NCBI GenBank assembly: GCA_002840685.1
Contig: PHBU01000011.1
Span: 186,001-250,000 of the forward strand
Origin: Chloroflexi bacterium HGW-Chloroflexi-6
GTDB lineage: Bacteria; Chloroflexota; Anaerolineae; Anaerolineales; Villigracilaceae
Direction of reading: 5' to 3'
DNA: 64,000 nucleotides
Position 1 is the stretch's first letter; each line of letters begins with the position of its first letter. Of this stretch, positions 18,648 through 29,300 are shown piece by piece. The notes below the pieces were generated by a model. The model did not search any database. It saw nothing but the letters and a program-made list of their open reading frames with translations, and had not been told where the DNA came from. Both the position numbers and the translations under genes were made by a program.

Positions 18648-21600
18648 TGACCTTACAAACCATCCTTTATCTCCTGTCCCTGCTGATTACCTGCGCCTTG
18701 TCCGCCTTTCTGACGGTGTATGCCTGGCGACACAAACAGGTGCCTGGTTCGAGTGCCTATGCGCGGCTGGCATTCTGCGAAACATTCTTTGCTCTGGCAG
18801 AAATCCTGTCTGTGCTCAGCCCATCCACCGCCTCGGCCCTGTTCTGGTTCCAGGTGCGTTACCTGTTTGGCGCATTGATCGGCATCAGCTGGTTTATCTT
18901 TGCAATGGAATACAATGGCCACCAGGCCTGGCTCTCGAAGCACCTGTTGGCAGGGTTGTTCATCATTCCGCTCATCACTCAGATCTTGCTCTGGAGCAAT
19001 GACCTGCACGGCCTTTGGATGCAGAGCGAAGCGAGTTTTACCCAAAACGGGCCCTTTTGGATCGCAGATCTCACCACTCGCATTCCCAGCCTGGGCTACC
19101 TGGCACACATTTTTTACGCTTTGCTCTTAACTGTAACCGGGATCGTTCTGCTACTGCTGACCGCCTGGAAAATACGCCGTGAATTCATCGTTCAATCCCT
19201 GATGCTGGTCGGCGCGGGATTGACCACTTTGTTCTTCGTGATCAACTCGCTCTTTAACTTGCTCCCCAAACTAGAATTTAATCCTTTCACACCAGGGCTG
19301 GGCTTGAGCGTACTCTTGATAGCCCTGGCCGTTTTTCGCTTCAACTTCCTCAAGCGCGCACCGAAAAAAATGGTTGAGCACCCAACCAACCTGGAAGAGC
19401 CAGAAATGCGCTCATTGGCGCCCTTGCTTCTGGTTTTCCTGCTCCTGGCTTCCGGGATTTTTACAAGCGCTTATTTTTCGTATACAAACTTTGAGCGTCA
19501 ATTTCGGACCCAGGTGGAACAACAATTATCATCTGTTGCAGAATTAAAGATCACCGAATTACAGAATTGGCGCAACGAGCGGTTGGGAGACGCCGAGGCC
19601 TTGCACAGCAATCCGGCCCTGGCCGCTCTGGTGCAGGCTTACCTTGCAAACCCGCAAGATGCCCAAAGCGCAGAACTGTTGCAAGCCTGGATCGACGGTC
19701 TGCAATCCGCCTATCAATATGACCGGGTTTTTCTGCTTGATCTGGAGGGTGTCGAACGGATGGGGTCGCTCCACACATCTGAACCGGTGGCCGCGCACTT
19801 GATCAAAGATTCCGCTGCAGTACTTGCTTCAGAACAGCCAGCTTTAATTGATTTCCACCGCAATTCAGCAGAAGGCAAAGTTCACCTGGCGGTGTTGGTG
19901 CCGATCTTAGACAAGGATGCCGCCAACCGCCCGCTGGGTGTTTTGGTTCTGCGCATTGACCCTGAACTTACCCTTTACCCCCGCATACAGCAATGGCCGA
20001 CCGCCAGTGAAAGCGCTGAAGCCCTGCTCGTCCGCCGTGACGGAGATGCCGTTCTATTTCTTAATCCTGTGCGCTTCAAAGATGATGCTGCGCTCAAACT
20101 GCGCTACTCTTTAACCGAAACAGACGTGCTGGCGGTACAAGCAGTCCTGGGAAAAACCGGTATTGTTGAGGGCATCGATTATCGCGGAGAGGCGGTGCTT
20201 GGCGCACTGGCTCCCGTGCCCGGTACGCCCTGGTTCCTGGTGGCGCGCATGGATATGGCTGAAGTTTATGCCCCCTTGCGGGAACGCCTGTGGGAAACAA
20301 GCTTTTTCTTTGGGGGGCTGCTGGTGGCCTGCGGCGCGGGCTTGCTGCTCTTCTGGCGGCAGCAGCGCATGCGTTATTACCAGGCGCAGATCGAAACATT
20401 GAATGCGCTCCACGACAGCCAGGCGCAAGTGGCCAATGTTTTCAAGTCAGCCATGGATGCCATCATCACAGTGGACGAAGATCAGAAAGTCATCATCTTC
20501 AACCCTTCTGCAGAGCAAATGTTTGGCTGCCCGGCCGATGAAGTCATCGGACAGACGATGGATCGTTTTCTGCCCGAATATGCGCACAAATTGCACCGTA
20601 AGCACATGCATTTTTTTGGCCAGTCCGACTCGACCAAACGCAGCATGAAAACCCCGATGCTGGCGCTGACCTGCCTGCGCGCCAATGGCGAAGCATTTGC
20701 CAGCGACATCTCCATTTCACACATTGAGATCGGCGGGCGCAAACTGTACACTGCCATCATCCGCGACATCACCGAGCGCAATCAAATAGAGAACGAACTC
20801 CGCCAATCTCAGGAAAACTTCGCCAGGGCTTTCGTTTCCAGCCCAACCGCACTGGCGATTACCCGACGCGTTGATGGGAAATTCCTTGACCTGAACGAAG
20901 CCTATACCCAGATCATGGGATACGAGCCTGCCGAAATACTCGGCCGTACTCCCGCCGAGATGAAGATTTATGTCAATCAGGGCGAACGGGACAATCTTGT
21001 TCAACAGTTACGTGAGCAGGGCACCGTGCGAGATTACGAATTATTGGTAAACACAAAATCAGGCGAGATGCGCAACCTGCTTGTTTCCATGGAACCAATC
21101 CTTTACAACAAAGAAGCCAGTATCATCTCGACATTCATTGACATCACCGAGCGCAAACTGGCTGAACAGAAACTTGCCAATTATTCCACCCATCTTGAAG
21201 AAACGGTCGGGCAGCGCACCCGTGAACTACGCGATGCCCAGGAACAACTCGTACGCCAGGAACGCCTGGCAGCGCTGGGCCAACTGGCTGGCAGCCTGGG
21301 GCACGAACTGCGCAACCCGCTCGGTGTGATCTCAAACGCTGTTTATTTCCTGAAAATCTCCCAGCCTGAAGCCAGCCCAAAGGTCAGGGAATATCTGGAC
21401 ATCATCGAAAAGGAAACGCGCGTTTCCGACAAGATCGTCACCGATTTGCTCGATTTTACGCGCATCAAATCGCTCGACCGTCAGCCTGCTTCGGTTTCCG
21501 AGCTTGTTGATCAAACCCTGGAGCGTAACCCCGCCCCCCCAGCGGTGGAAGTGCAGCTCGAAATCCCGGCTGGTCTGCCTCCGGTCTTTGCCGACCCTCA

Positions 21601-21940
21601 GCACGTGATCCAGATCCTTGGCAACCTGGTCTCCAACGCCTACCAGGCCATGCTTGCCGCGAAACCGGCCAGCGCAGAAAAGAAATTGAAAGTTTCCGTG
21701 ACCAAGCAACGTGATATGATAAAAATAAGAGTTACAGATACCGGGCCGGGCATCCCGCCCGAAAACCTGGCAAAACTCTTCCAGCCGCTTTTCACCACCA
21801 AAACCAAAGGCATCGGGCTGGGACTGGCCGTCAGCCAAAAACTGGTTGAGGCCAACGGCGGCAAGATCGAGGTCGAAAGCGCTGTAGGCAAAGGCAGCGC
21901 ATTTACAATTTACTTGCCAATTTACGAAAAATCAACCTGA
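18647..21940 (+). CDS. Membrane sensor kinase: 7TM, extracytoplasmic Cache-like domain, PAS x2, HisKA, HATPase
   Basis: 1097 residues. Residues 1-235 contain about seven membrane helices, resembling the HisK_7TM N-terminal module. A further helix (257-280), a large extracytoplasmic region of double-Cache character (about 285-548) and another helix (551-569) follow. Then come PAS (592-710), PAS (722-835), a coiled coil, HisKA (H886 in GHELRNP) and HATPase_c (N997, GIGLGL 1055-1060). Two membrane sensory modules in one chain suggest that it reads both the membrane environment and an external ligand. Cache domains commonly bind amino or organic acids; the ligand is unknown. Translation is coupled to the preceding kinase by a 1-nt overlap. 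A hairpin follows the gene. Confidence 0.88.
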   Translation: MTLQTILYLLSLLITCALSAFLTVYAWRHKQVPGSSAYARLAFCETFFALAEILSVLSPSTASALFWFQVRYLFGALIGISWFIFAMEYNGHQAWLSKHLLAGLFIIPLITQILLWSNDLHGLWMQSEASFTQNGPFWIADLTTRIPSLGYLAHIFYALLLTVTGIVLLLLTAWKIRREFIVQSLMLVGAGLTTLFFVINSLFNLLPKLEFNPFTPGLGLSVLLIALAVFRFNFLKRAPKKMVEHPTNLEEPEMRSLAPLLLVFLLLASGIFTSAYFSYTNFERQFRTQVEQQLSSVAELKITELQNWRNERLGDAEALHSNPALAALVQAYLANPQDAQSAELLQAWIDGLQSAYQYDRVFLLDLEGVERMGSLHTSEPVAAHLIKDSAAVLASEQPALIDFHRNSAEGKVHLAVLVPILDKDAANRPLGVLVLRIDPELTLYPRIQQWPTASESAEALLVRRDGDAVLFLNPVRFKDDAALKLRYSLTETDVLAVQAVLGKTGIVEGIDYRGEAVLGALAPVPGTPWFLVARMDMAEVYAPLRERLWETSFFFGGLLVACGAGLLLFWRQQRMRYYQAQIETLNALHDSQAQVANVFKSAMDAIITVDEDQKVIIFNPSAEQMFGCPADEVIGQTMDRFLPEYAHKLHRKHMHFFGQSDSTKRSMKTPMLALTCLRANGEAFASDISISHIEIGGRKLYTAIIRDITERNQIENELRQSQENFARAFVSSPTALAITRRVDGKFLDLNEAYTQIMGYEPAEILGRTPAEMKIYVNQGERDNLVQQLREQGTVRDYELLVNTKSGEMRNLLVSMEPILYNKEASIISTFIDITERKLAEQKLANYSTHLEETVGQRTRELRDAQEQLVRQERLAALGQLAGSLGHELRNPLGVISNAVYFLKISQPEASPKVREYLDIIEKETRVSDKIVTDLLDFTRIKSLDRQPASVSELVDQTLERNPAPPAVEVQLEIPAGLPPVFADPQHVIQILGNLVSNAYQAMLAAKPASAEKKLKVSVTKQRDMIKIRVTDTGPGIPPENLAKLFQPLFTTKTKGIGLGLAVSQKLVEANGGKIEVESAVGKGSAFTIYLPIYEKST

Positions 21941-21955
21941 GATATCACTGCGAGC

Positions 21956-22004
21956 AAATCTTGTTTTGGCGGGCGAAAAAGTCTCACCGCCAAAACAAAG
22001 ATTT
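21956..22004 (+). terminator. Intercistronic hairpin after the Cache kinase
   Basis: Arms at 21956-21972 and 21987-22004 can pair over about 17 bp (core GTTTTGGCGG / CCGCCAAAAC) around a 14-nt loop. There is no long T-run, only TTTCTTC, so it may be a weak terminator or an RNA-processing or stability hairpin that lowers expression of the downstream double-receiver gene. Confidence 0.55.
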
Positions 22005-22049
22005 CTTCATCGTTAAAAACATCGCCCTCGCCCAGACAAAGGAGTCAAA

Positions 22050-22802
22050 ATGTCCCCCAAGCTTCGTATTCTTATCGTAGATGATGATCAACGCATGACG
22101 CGCACACTGGTCGATATCCTGTCCATCGCCGGGCACGAGGTTGTCGGCGCCAGTTCCGGGTTGGATGCGCTTGAAAAGATCAGCGCCCAGCCCTTTGACT
22201 GCGTGCTGACCGATATAAAAATGCCCGAGATGAACGGCGTGGAATTACACCGTCAACTTCGCCTGGCTCAGCCCGGTCTGCCTGTCATCCTGATGACGGC
22301 CTACGCCGCTGACGATCTCATCCACCAGGGGCTGCAGGAGGGTGTTGTCGGCGTTTTCGACAAACCCCTGGCAATGAACCAATTGCTGGCCTTCTTTGCC
22401 TCGCTTGCCAAAAATCGCACGATTGTGATTGTCGATAACGACCCGGATTTTTGCCAGACGCTGGGTGGAATTCTCATGCAGCGCGGTTTCAAGGTGGCGC
22501 AGTTTATCGACCCGCATGTCAATGTCGAATTGATGGCTGCGGAAGCCCAGATCATCTTGCTCGACCTGAACTTCAACCACATCAATGGCCTGGATGTGCT
22601 CAAAGAAATTCGCAAAAGCTACCCCGATTTACCGGTTTTATTGGTGACCGGCTACCGAGAAGAAATGGCAAGTGTCATTCAGGGCGCCCTGGAGATCAAT
22701 GCCTATGCCTGTCTGTATAAACCGCTCGAAATCCCGCAGCTGCTGCAAACGCTCTCAGAAATTCAACTGCAAAATTTAAGAGAATTGTTCAAAGCCAAGT
22801 AA
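22050..22802 (+). CDS. Double-receiver response regulator (REC-REC)
   Basis: 250 residues made of two receiver domains and no output domain. REC1 (4-120) has D11-D12, D55 in LTDIKMP and K105 in FDKPL. REC2 (123-245) has phospho-Asp D172 in LLDLNF and K224 in YKPL, with the first acidic pair as D129-N130. Stand-alone tandem receivers usually act as phosphate shuttles, sinks or allosteric partners. Here it sits between the membrane kinases and an FHA protein, so it may collect phosphate from several kinases. A good SD (AAGGAG) lies 6 nt upstream. It is 31 nt from the FHA gene. Confidence 0.9.
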   Translation: MSPKLRILIVDDDQRMTRTLVDILSIAGHEVVGASSGLDALEKISAQPFDCVLTDIKMPEMNGVELHRQLRLAQPGLPVILMTAYAADDLIHQGLQEGVVGVFDKPLAMNQLLAFFASLAKNRTIVIVDNDPDFCQTLGGILMQRGFKVAQFIDPHVNVELMAAEAQIILLDLNFNHINGLDVLKEIRKSYPDLPVLLVTGYREEMASVIQGALEINAYACLYKPLEIPQLLQTLSEIQLQNLRELFKAK

Positions 22803-22833
22803 GGATTACCTGTTAACAAAGGCAAGGTCTAAA

Positions 22834-23211
22834 ATGTCCAACGAACCCGAAAGAAATGTTTTCTTGATCATCAACCAGCAGATCACACCACTCATAAAAG
22901 ATGTGACCAGCTTCGGCCGTTTGCTGGATAATGATGTGGTTCTCCAGGATGAATCCATCTCGCGCCATCACGCTGAAATCTGCAGCGAAGATGGCAAATA
23001 CATTCTCATCGACAAAAACTCCACTTCGGGCACCTTTGTCAATGGCCGCCGGATCGCGCGCTGCGTGCTTAATTCTGGAGATCTGATCTCGCTGGCCACG
23101 CTTCAGATCATGTTTGTCAACAATAACTCGAAAATCGCAGATCATTCGGCCCTCGCAACCAATAATCTGGTTTTGAAATCGAACCGCAAGGGAGATCCGG
23201 ATGGAGCCTAA
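22834..23211 (+). CDS. FHA-domain protein
   Basis: 125 residues, nearly all one forkhead-associated domain. Conserved elements are G28-R29, SISRHHAEI (41-49), NSTSGTFVNG (62-71) and the loop SGDLISLA (81-88). FHA domains bind phosphothreonine, so this protein links the histidine-kinase cluster to Ser/Thr phosphorylation, though no Ser/Thr kinase is in the window. Its 3' end overlaps the following REC-kinase gene by 11 nt, implying co-translation. The tail after residue 100 is short and unstructured. Its presence inside a two-component run is unusual. Confidence 0.9.
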   Translation: MSNEPERNVFLIINQQITPLIKDVTSFGRLLDNDVVLQDESISRHHAEICSEDGKYILIDKNSTSGTFVNGRRIARCVLNSGDLISLATLQIMFVNNNSKIADHSALATNNLVLKSNRKGDPDGA

Positions 23212-24337
23212 GCGCAGCATATTGATCATCGATGATGACACAGCCCTCAGACTTGGGTTGGCCGCCACCCTGCAGCGCAAGGGTTATACGGTGATCACCG
23301 CCAGCGATGGGCAGGACGGATTGGAAAAAATCAAAAGCATGTCGCCCGACCTGATCCTGTGCGATGTAATGATGCCGCCCCCCAACGGGTTTGAGCTTCG
23401 CAAACTGCTCAGTTCCGACCCGGCCTTTTCTGGCGTTCCTTTTATCTTCGTAACAGCCCGGACCGGTGTCGAAGACCGCATCAGCGGTATCGACGAAGGC
23501 GCCGATGATTACATCACCAAACCTTTTGAGCCTCAAGAATTGGTAGCGCGCATCGAGGCGGTTTTCCGCAGGGTGGGAGTGGAACAGGCGCGCGGGCGCG
23601 AGCAAATGAAAAACATTGCCGCCAGCGAGATGGATAAATTCAAGCAGGAAATTTTACAAAACCTTCACCACGAACTACGCACCCCGCTTACAAACATTCT
23701 GCTGCCGCTCGAAACCATGTTGAACCACCGCTTTGAAGACCCTGAAGACCAGACCCGCTTTATTCGCACCGCGCTTATGAATGCAGACCGGCTGGAATCT
23801 TTAACAACCGATTTCATTCTGCTCACCGATCTTGACCATGGCAATTTGAACACCCTCCGGCAACCCATCGATATCGAGGCACGCATCCTGGCCTCTGCGC
23901 GCAGGCGCCTTGAACGATACCGGGACAAAGACATTCAATTTGTCACCAAACTGGCTGTGACGCAAGAGATCCTGGCCCCCCGGAAAGAATTTACCCACGT
24001 TATCATCCATTTGCTTGACAATGCTTTTAAATTCAGCCCCGAGCACGGCACGGTAGAACTATCCATTTCATCGAACGAGGCTGGGGATAGCACTGTGCGC
24101 GTCAGCGACGAAGGCCCGGGCATCCCTGCCGATCTGCGCGAAAAGGTGTTCGAACGTTTTTATCAAGGCAGCCAGGGAGACACACGCGAACAGGAAGGCC
24201 TGGGGGTCGGGTTGCCACTGGCAAAAGCGATTATGGAAAAACTGGGAGGCAGCATAAAAATTCTGGATTCGGCAAAAGGCTGCGCCGTGGAACTGTATCT
24301 CCCCGGAAGCAAGCCGGGAGAAATCATTTATGGATGA
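23201..24337 (+). CDS. REC-histidine kinase
   Basis: 378 residues. The receiver (D55 in LCDVMMP, K107 in ITKPFEP) is followed by a short coiled coil, HisKA (H157 in LHHELRTP) and HATPase_c (N274 in LLDNAFKFSP, DEGPGIP 303-309, GLGVGLPLAKAI 333-344). The kinase domain is of the PhoR/ResE type, clearly different from the GHELRNP group at 11034-21940. The ATG at 23201 has an SD (GGGAG) inside the FHA coding end. It overlaps the FHA gene by 11 nt and the next kinase by 8 nt, so three proteins are made from one tightly coupled message. Confidence 0.91.
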   Translation: MEPKRSILIIDDDTALRLGLAATLQRKGYTVITASDGQDGLEKIKSMSPDLILCDVMMPPPNGFELRKLLSSDPAFSGVPFIFVTARTGVEDRISGIDEGADDYITKPFEPQELVARIEAVFRRVGVEQARGREQMKNIAASEMDKFKQEILQNLHHELRTPLTNILLPLETMLNHRFEDPEDQTRFIRTALMNADRLESLTTDFILLTDLDHGNLNTLRQPIDIEARILASARRRLERYRDKDIQFVTKLAVTQEILAPRKEFTHVIIHLLDNAFKFSPEHGTVELSISSNEAGDSTVRVSDEGPGIPADLREKVFERFYQGSQGDTREQEGLGVGLPLAKAIMEKLGGSIKILDSAKGCAVELYLPGSKPGEIIYG

Positions 24338-26273
24338 ACAGGCTGATCATACTTCTGCCAACCACCAGAACGATTCACATCCATTAAAACCAAAAAGCTG
24401 GGGGGATGACTTTCTCTATCGGGCTTTATTTGAACATTCGGACGATTGTATTTTCATTATCAGTTTTGATTTGCACTACATAGCAGCCAACCCGCAGGCG
24501 CTCAACCTGTTGGGATTTGCAGAAGAAGAACTGGTTGGCATGCCAATGAGTGAAATCGTTTTCCTGGAGGAAACACTCAACCAGGATGCCATCCTGGATG
24601 ACAGCTCGAACCTGCTTGAACGCATTTTGCGCTGCAAAGATGGCAGCGCTGTGCCGGTTGAAATCAGCACATCCATCGTTTACGATGAAACGGGCCGGCC
24701 GGTGTGCATCCAGAGCATTGCGCGTGATATTTCCAAGCGCAAAGAAGTTGAACGCGCTATCCAACGCCACAACCAGATCATGCTATCGCTCAGCGACGCC
24801 ACCGCGCGCCTGCTCCAATCCACCAAAATCGAGAATAAAATCGCCGAGGTATTGGGCTCACTGGGCCACGCAGCCGGGGCTGTGGCCTGTTTTATCGTTG
24901 AAATCAATTCAACCAGCGCGCCAAATTCCATCCAGCTTCGCTCTGAATGGCAGAAGAGCAGCTCGTCTCACCTGGATGTTATCCGCTTGATCACGCCTTT
25001 TCAGGCAGCAATCTTGAACCAAAAGACTGGAATTTTCGCCGAGGATATGGAGATGCCCCCGGCCCAATCCACAGCGGTGGTCAAGATCGTTGACAACACC
25101 GGCCGAGACTCACGCTCCTTCCTGGGGCTTTTTTACCCCGAAAAGGTGCAAGCCTGGCTGCCAGCCCAGGAAGACGCCGTCCAGATCGCGGCCAATATTA
25201 TCGGCGCGGCCTTGCAGCGCAACCAGCACGAAGAAACCATCCGCATCAGTGAAGCGCGCAACCGCAACATCATCGACGCCCTGCCCGACCTGATCATCAG
25301 GATGGACACCAACGGCAAGATCCTCGATTACGGTTCCAAGCCAGATCATCCTCTCTATCGTCCGCAGGATGAAGTTGCCGGAAAACTGCTCTCCGAGATC
25401 TGGCCGGAGGAAATCGCAACCCAGATCATGGGCTGGAACGAACGCGGGGCGTTTACCGAACCCCACCACCTGAAAGAATTCAAACTCCCCTTTAACGATC
25501 GGACCTATGAATCGCGCCTCTCGCCAATCGCCGCGCATGAAGCTTTGTTGGTGGTCAGGGATATCACCGAACAGGCCATGCTCGACCAGATGAAATCAGA
25601 TTTCATCAATCGGGCTTCACACGAACTGCGCACCCCACTCACCACCGTTATCTTGATGGCCAACCTGATCCAGGAAGGTGGCACGCCAGACGAACTGCAA
25701 GAATACTGGGGAGTGCTGACCAGCGAGCTTAACCGGCAAAAGATTCTGATCGAGCGTCTCTTGATTGCCGGCAGGTTGGAAAGTGGGACAATGAGATTGG
25801 ATATCTCCCCGATCGATCTGGTGTCCACGCTGGAAGAATCCATTCTGGCAGTTAAGCCGATTGCCAACAAGAAACAGATTGCCATTCGGCTCAATACCCC
25901 CAGCAGACCCATCCTGGCGATGGGCGATAAAAGCGGTTTACAACAGGTTTTTATCAACCTGATCAATAATGCCGCCAAGTTTTCACCGGAAGGCACCTCC
26001 GTTGATGTAAATTTAACCGTCACAGACATGTATGTCGAAACGGCAATCTCAGATCACGGGATGGGAATCCCGCCTGAAGATATTCCGCATCTCTGTGAAC
26101 GGTTTTTTAGGGGTAAGAATGTCACCATTGCTGAAATTCCCGGAAGCGGGATTGGCCTGTATATCGTTAAATCGATCGTCGAGGAGTTGGGCGGCAGTTT
26201 AAAGGTTGAAAGCATTCTTAAACAAGGCACCACCATTTCCATTACACTCAATCGAGCCAATCCCAACCCCTGA
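24330..26273 (+). CDS. Soluble PAS-GAF-PAS sensor histidine kinase
   Basis: 647 residues. PAS (about 27-136), a GAF-like region (about 150-298), PAS (about 306-412), HisKA (H431 in ASHELRTP) and HATPase_c (N547 in LINNAAKFSP, SDHGMGIP 574-581, GSGIGLYIVKSI 605-616). No membrane helix and no receiver are present. The 8-nt overlap with the upstream REC-kinase suggests the receiver there may be its phosphate acceptor. The gene is followed by a 114-bp gap with a weak inverted repeat (TGATCCC at 26274 with GGGATCA at 26294) and the conserved leader of the second hybrid kinase. Confidence 0.9.
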   Translation: MDEQADHTSANHQNDSHPLKPKSWGDDFLYRALFEHSDDCIFIISFDLHYIAANPQALNLLGFAEEELVGMPMSEIVFLEETLNQDAILDDSSNLLERILRCKDGSAVPVEISTSIVYDETGRPVCIQSIARDISKRKEVERAIQRHNQIMLSLSDATARLLQSTKIENKIAEVLGSLGHAAGAVACFIVEINSTSAPNSIQLRSEWQKSSSSHLDVIRLITPFQAAILNQKTGIFAEDMEMPPAQSTAVVKIVDNTGRDSRSFLGLFYPEKVQAWLPAQEDAVQIAANIIGAALQRNQHEETIRISEARNRNIIDALPDLIIRMDTNGKILDYGSKPDHPLYRPQDEVAGKLLSEIWPEEIATQIMGWNERGAFTEPHHLKEFKLPFNDRTYESRLSPIAAHEALLVVRDITEQAMLDQMKSDFINRASHELRTPLTTVILMANLIQEGGTPDELQEYWGVLTSELNRQKILIERLLIAGRLESGTMRLDISPIDLVSTLEESILAVKPIANKKQIAIRLNTPSRPILAMGDKSGLQQVFINLINNAAKFSPEGTSVDVNLTVTDMYVETAISDHGMGIPPEDIPHLCERFFRGKNVTIAEIPGSGIGLYIVKSIVEELGGSLKVESILKQGTTISITLNRANPNP

Positions 26274-26387
26274 TGATCCCAGATTCCCGAGTCGGGATCA
26301 CCCAAAAAATAGCTCGCATAACCCAGCGGCCAGGCTTTTGGCAAGAGGTAAAACCGATTGTATAGTTAACGCTAAGAAAGGTTTTGC

Positions 26388-29300
26388 ATGAGCAACTTCA
26401 ACCGCATTCTGATCGTCGATGACGATGCGAACCTGCGTAAAACCCTGAGCGATATTCTAAAGGTCAAAGGGTTTATCCCTTCGGCCTGCGAAACCGGCAA
26501 AGCCGCACTCGAACAGGTTGCTCAGGAAGAATTCATGCTGGCGCTGATCGACTTGCGGCTGGCGGATATTTCTGGCCTGGAAGTCATGCGCAGCATCAAG
26601 GAAAGCTCACCTCAAACCGAATGCATTTTGCTGACCGGCCACGCTTCCCAAGCCACAGCCATTGAGGCCATAAACCTGGGGGCTTATTCCTATTATCAAA
26701 AACCGTATGATCTCGACCAGCTTTTGCTCTCGATCCATCATGCGGTTGATAAACACCAGTCAGAAGCAGCGCTGCGTGAAAGTGAAGAGCGCTACCGCAT
26801 GTTGGCCGAGAACATGAGTGACACTGTCTGGTTAATGGATATGGACTTGCGCACCATTTACATCAGCCCTTCGGTCACCCGTTTGCGCGGCTTTACCCTG
26901 AGCGAGATCAACGCTGCGCCGTTCGACCAGCTAATGACCTCCGATTCGCTAAAGCGATTTTTGCAATTATTCGCTGAGATTCATGAGCCAGAATTTTTAT
27001 CCAGCCAAAAACAGCAGATCTCCAAAACGATCGAGTTGGAACTCTTCAAAAGAGACGGTTCGAAATTTTGGAGTGAAAACACTTATGTTCTGATCCGAAA
27101 TACAGAGGGCCGGCCAGTTAATATTCTGGGAACCGGGCGAGATATCACCGAACGCCAGCAGGCTGAAGAAACTTTACGCAAGAGCGAAATTCGCTTCCGA
27201 AAATTGATCGAAAATGCGCCAGGCGCGATCACTTTGCTGGGCACTGATGGGCGTTTAAAATTTGTGAGTTCTTCCACAGAACGGGTTATGGGGTATACCC
27301 CCGAAGAAACCCTGGGGGCCAACCCCGCAGATTACACTCACCCAGACGACCTGCCCATGGTGATAGGGGTTCTTCAGGAACTGCTTCAAAACCCTGGTCA
27401 ACAACGCACTCTCCAGTATCGCTTCAAGCATAAAGACGGCTCCTGGCGTTGGGTGGAAAGCACGATCAGCAATCTCCTGCAAGAACCCGGCATCGAGGCG
27501 CTTACTTTTAATTTTCAAGATATTTCTGAGCGCAAAAAGACGGAAGAAGCCTTGAACCTGCAAGCCACCGCGCTGAATGCGGCGGCAAATGCCATCGTTA
27601 TCACGGATCGCAATGGCGCCATACAATGGATCAACCCGGCCTGGACTGCATTGACGGGTTATAGCGCAGAAGAATCCTTTGGAAAGACTCCCCGTATTCT
27701 AAAATCAGGCAGCCAGGATGAAAATTTCTATAACATTATGTGGGACACCATTTTGTCGGGACAGGTTTGGCGCAAAGAATTGGTCAATAGACACAAAGAT
27801 GGCAGCCTTTATACTGAGGATGAAACCATCACCCCTGTCTATGATGAGAATAGTGAAATCACTCATTTTGTCGCGATTAAACAAGATATCACAGCTCGCA
27901 AGCAGGCCGAAGAGCTGACGCGGCGACGGGTGGCCGAACTGGAAGTTCTTTATGAAAGCAGCCTGAACATCAGCCGTCTGCTTGACCCGCGTCAAATCGC
28001 CCACACCATGACCGAGATCCTTTCTCAGAAACTGGCCTGGCACCACGCAGCCGTGCGCCTCTACCACCCCGAACGCAAACAAGTTGAGCTGTTAGCGCTG
28101 CATCACCCCCAGGTTCCTTTTGAAGCCATGCCGGGCGAAATTGAGCGCTTGCAGAAATCCATCCAAACTTCCAAAATAGGGTTGAGCGGATGGGTCATCG
28201 AACATGGTGAAGCCGTTCTCTGCCCAGATGTAGATGCCGACCCCCGCTACCTCAAAACCTATCCCAATATCCGTTCGGGTGTTTATGTGCCGATGAAGCT
28301 GGGCGAGCGCATTCTGGGTTCGATCAGTGTTGAGAGCACAGAGCTTGCGGCCTTCCAAGTTGATGATCTGCGTCTGCTCAGCACCATGGCCGCTCAGGCC
28401 GCCATCGCTTTTCACCAAGCTCAGCTATACGAGCAGATCCAGCAACATGCGGCCGAGCTGGAAAAACGTGTCGAGGAACGCACCACCGATTTGCAGCACG
28501 CCAACCTGGAACTGGGCCGTGCGGCGCGCATGAAAGATGAATTCCTGGCCAGTATGAGTCACGAGTTGCGCACCCCGCTGACAGGCATCCTGGGGCTTTC
28601 CGAATCCTTACAATTAAACACTTATGGAGATTTGAGCGAGAAACAACTCAGGATATTAAAAAATATCGAAGACAGCGGAAGGCATTTGCTCGAACTGATC
28701 AACGATATTCTAGATCTGTCAAAAATCGAGGCCGGCAAGTTTGACATCCAACTCGAGCCATGTTCCCTGGCCGGAATCTGCCAGGCCAGCCTGCAAATTA
28801 CCAAAGGCATGACCCAGGCCAAACGCCAGAACACCAGTTTTTCGATCAGCCCGGATTCGATTGTTGTGCGCGCCGATGCGCGTCGCCTGAAGCAAATGCT
28901 GGTCAACTTGCTGAGCAATGCGGTCAAGTTTACCCAGGAGGACGGCAGCCTGGGAATCGATGTGCAGGGGGACCCAAACGAGCACCGGGTAAGAATTACC
29001 GTGTGGGATACCGGTATTGGCATCAAACCGGAAGATTTGTCGCGTCTTTTCCAACCCTTTGTGCAACTCGATAGCAGCCTCTCACGTCAGTATGCAGGCA
29101 CCGGGCTCGGATTATCGCTGGTGCAGCGTTTGGCAGAGTTGCACGGCGGCAGCATAGAGCTGGAAAGTCAGCCCGGCCAGGGCAGCCGCTTCACGATCAT
29201 TCTGCCCTGGGAAATCGAAATAACACAACCTTTTGCTCGGCCCGACCAAATTGCCCAAAAATTACACCGGGCCTTGACCATTGAAGAAAATGAAGTCAAC

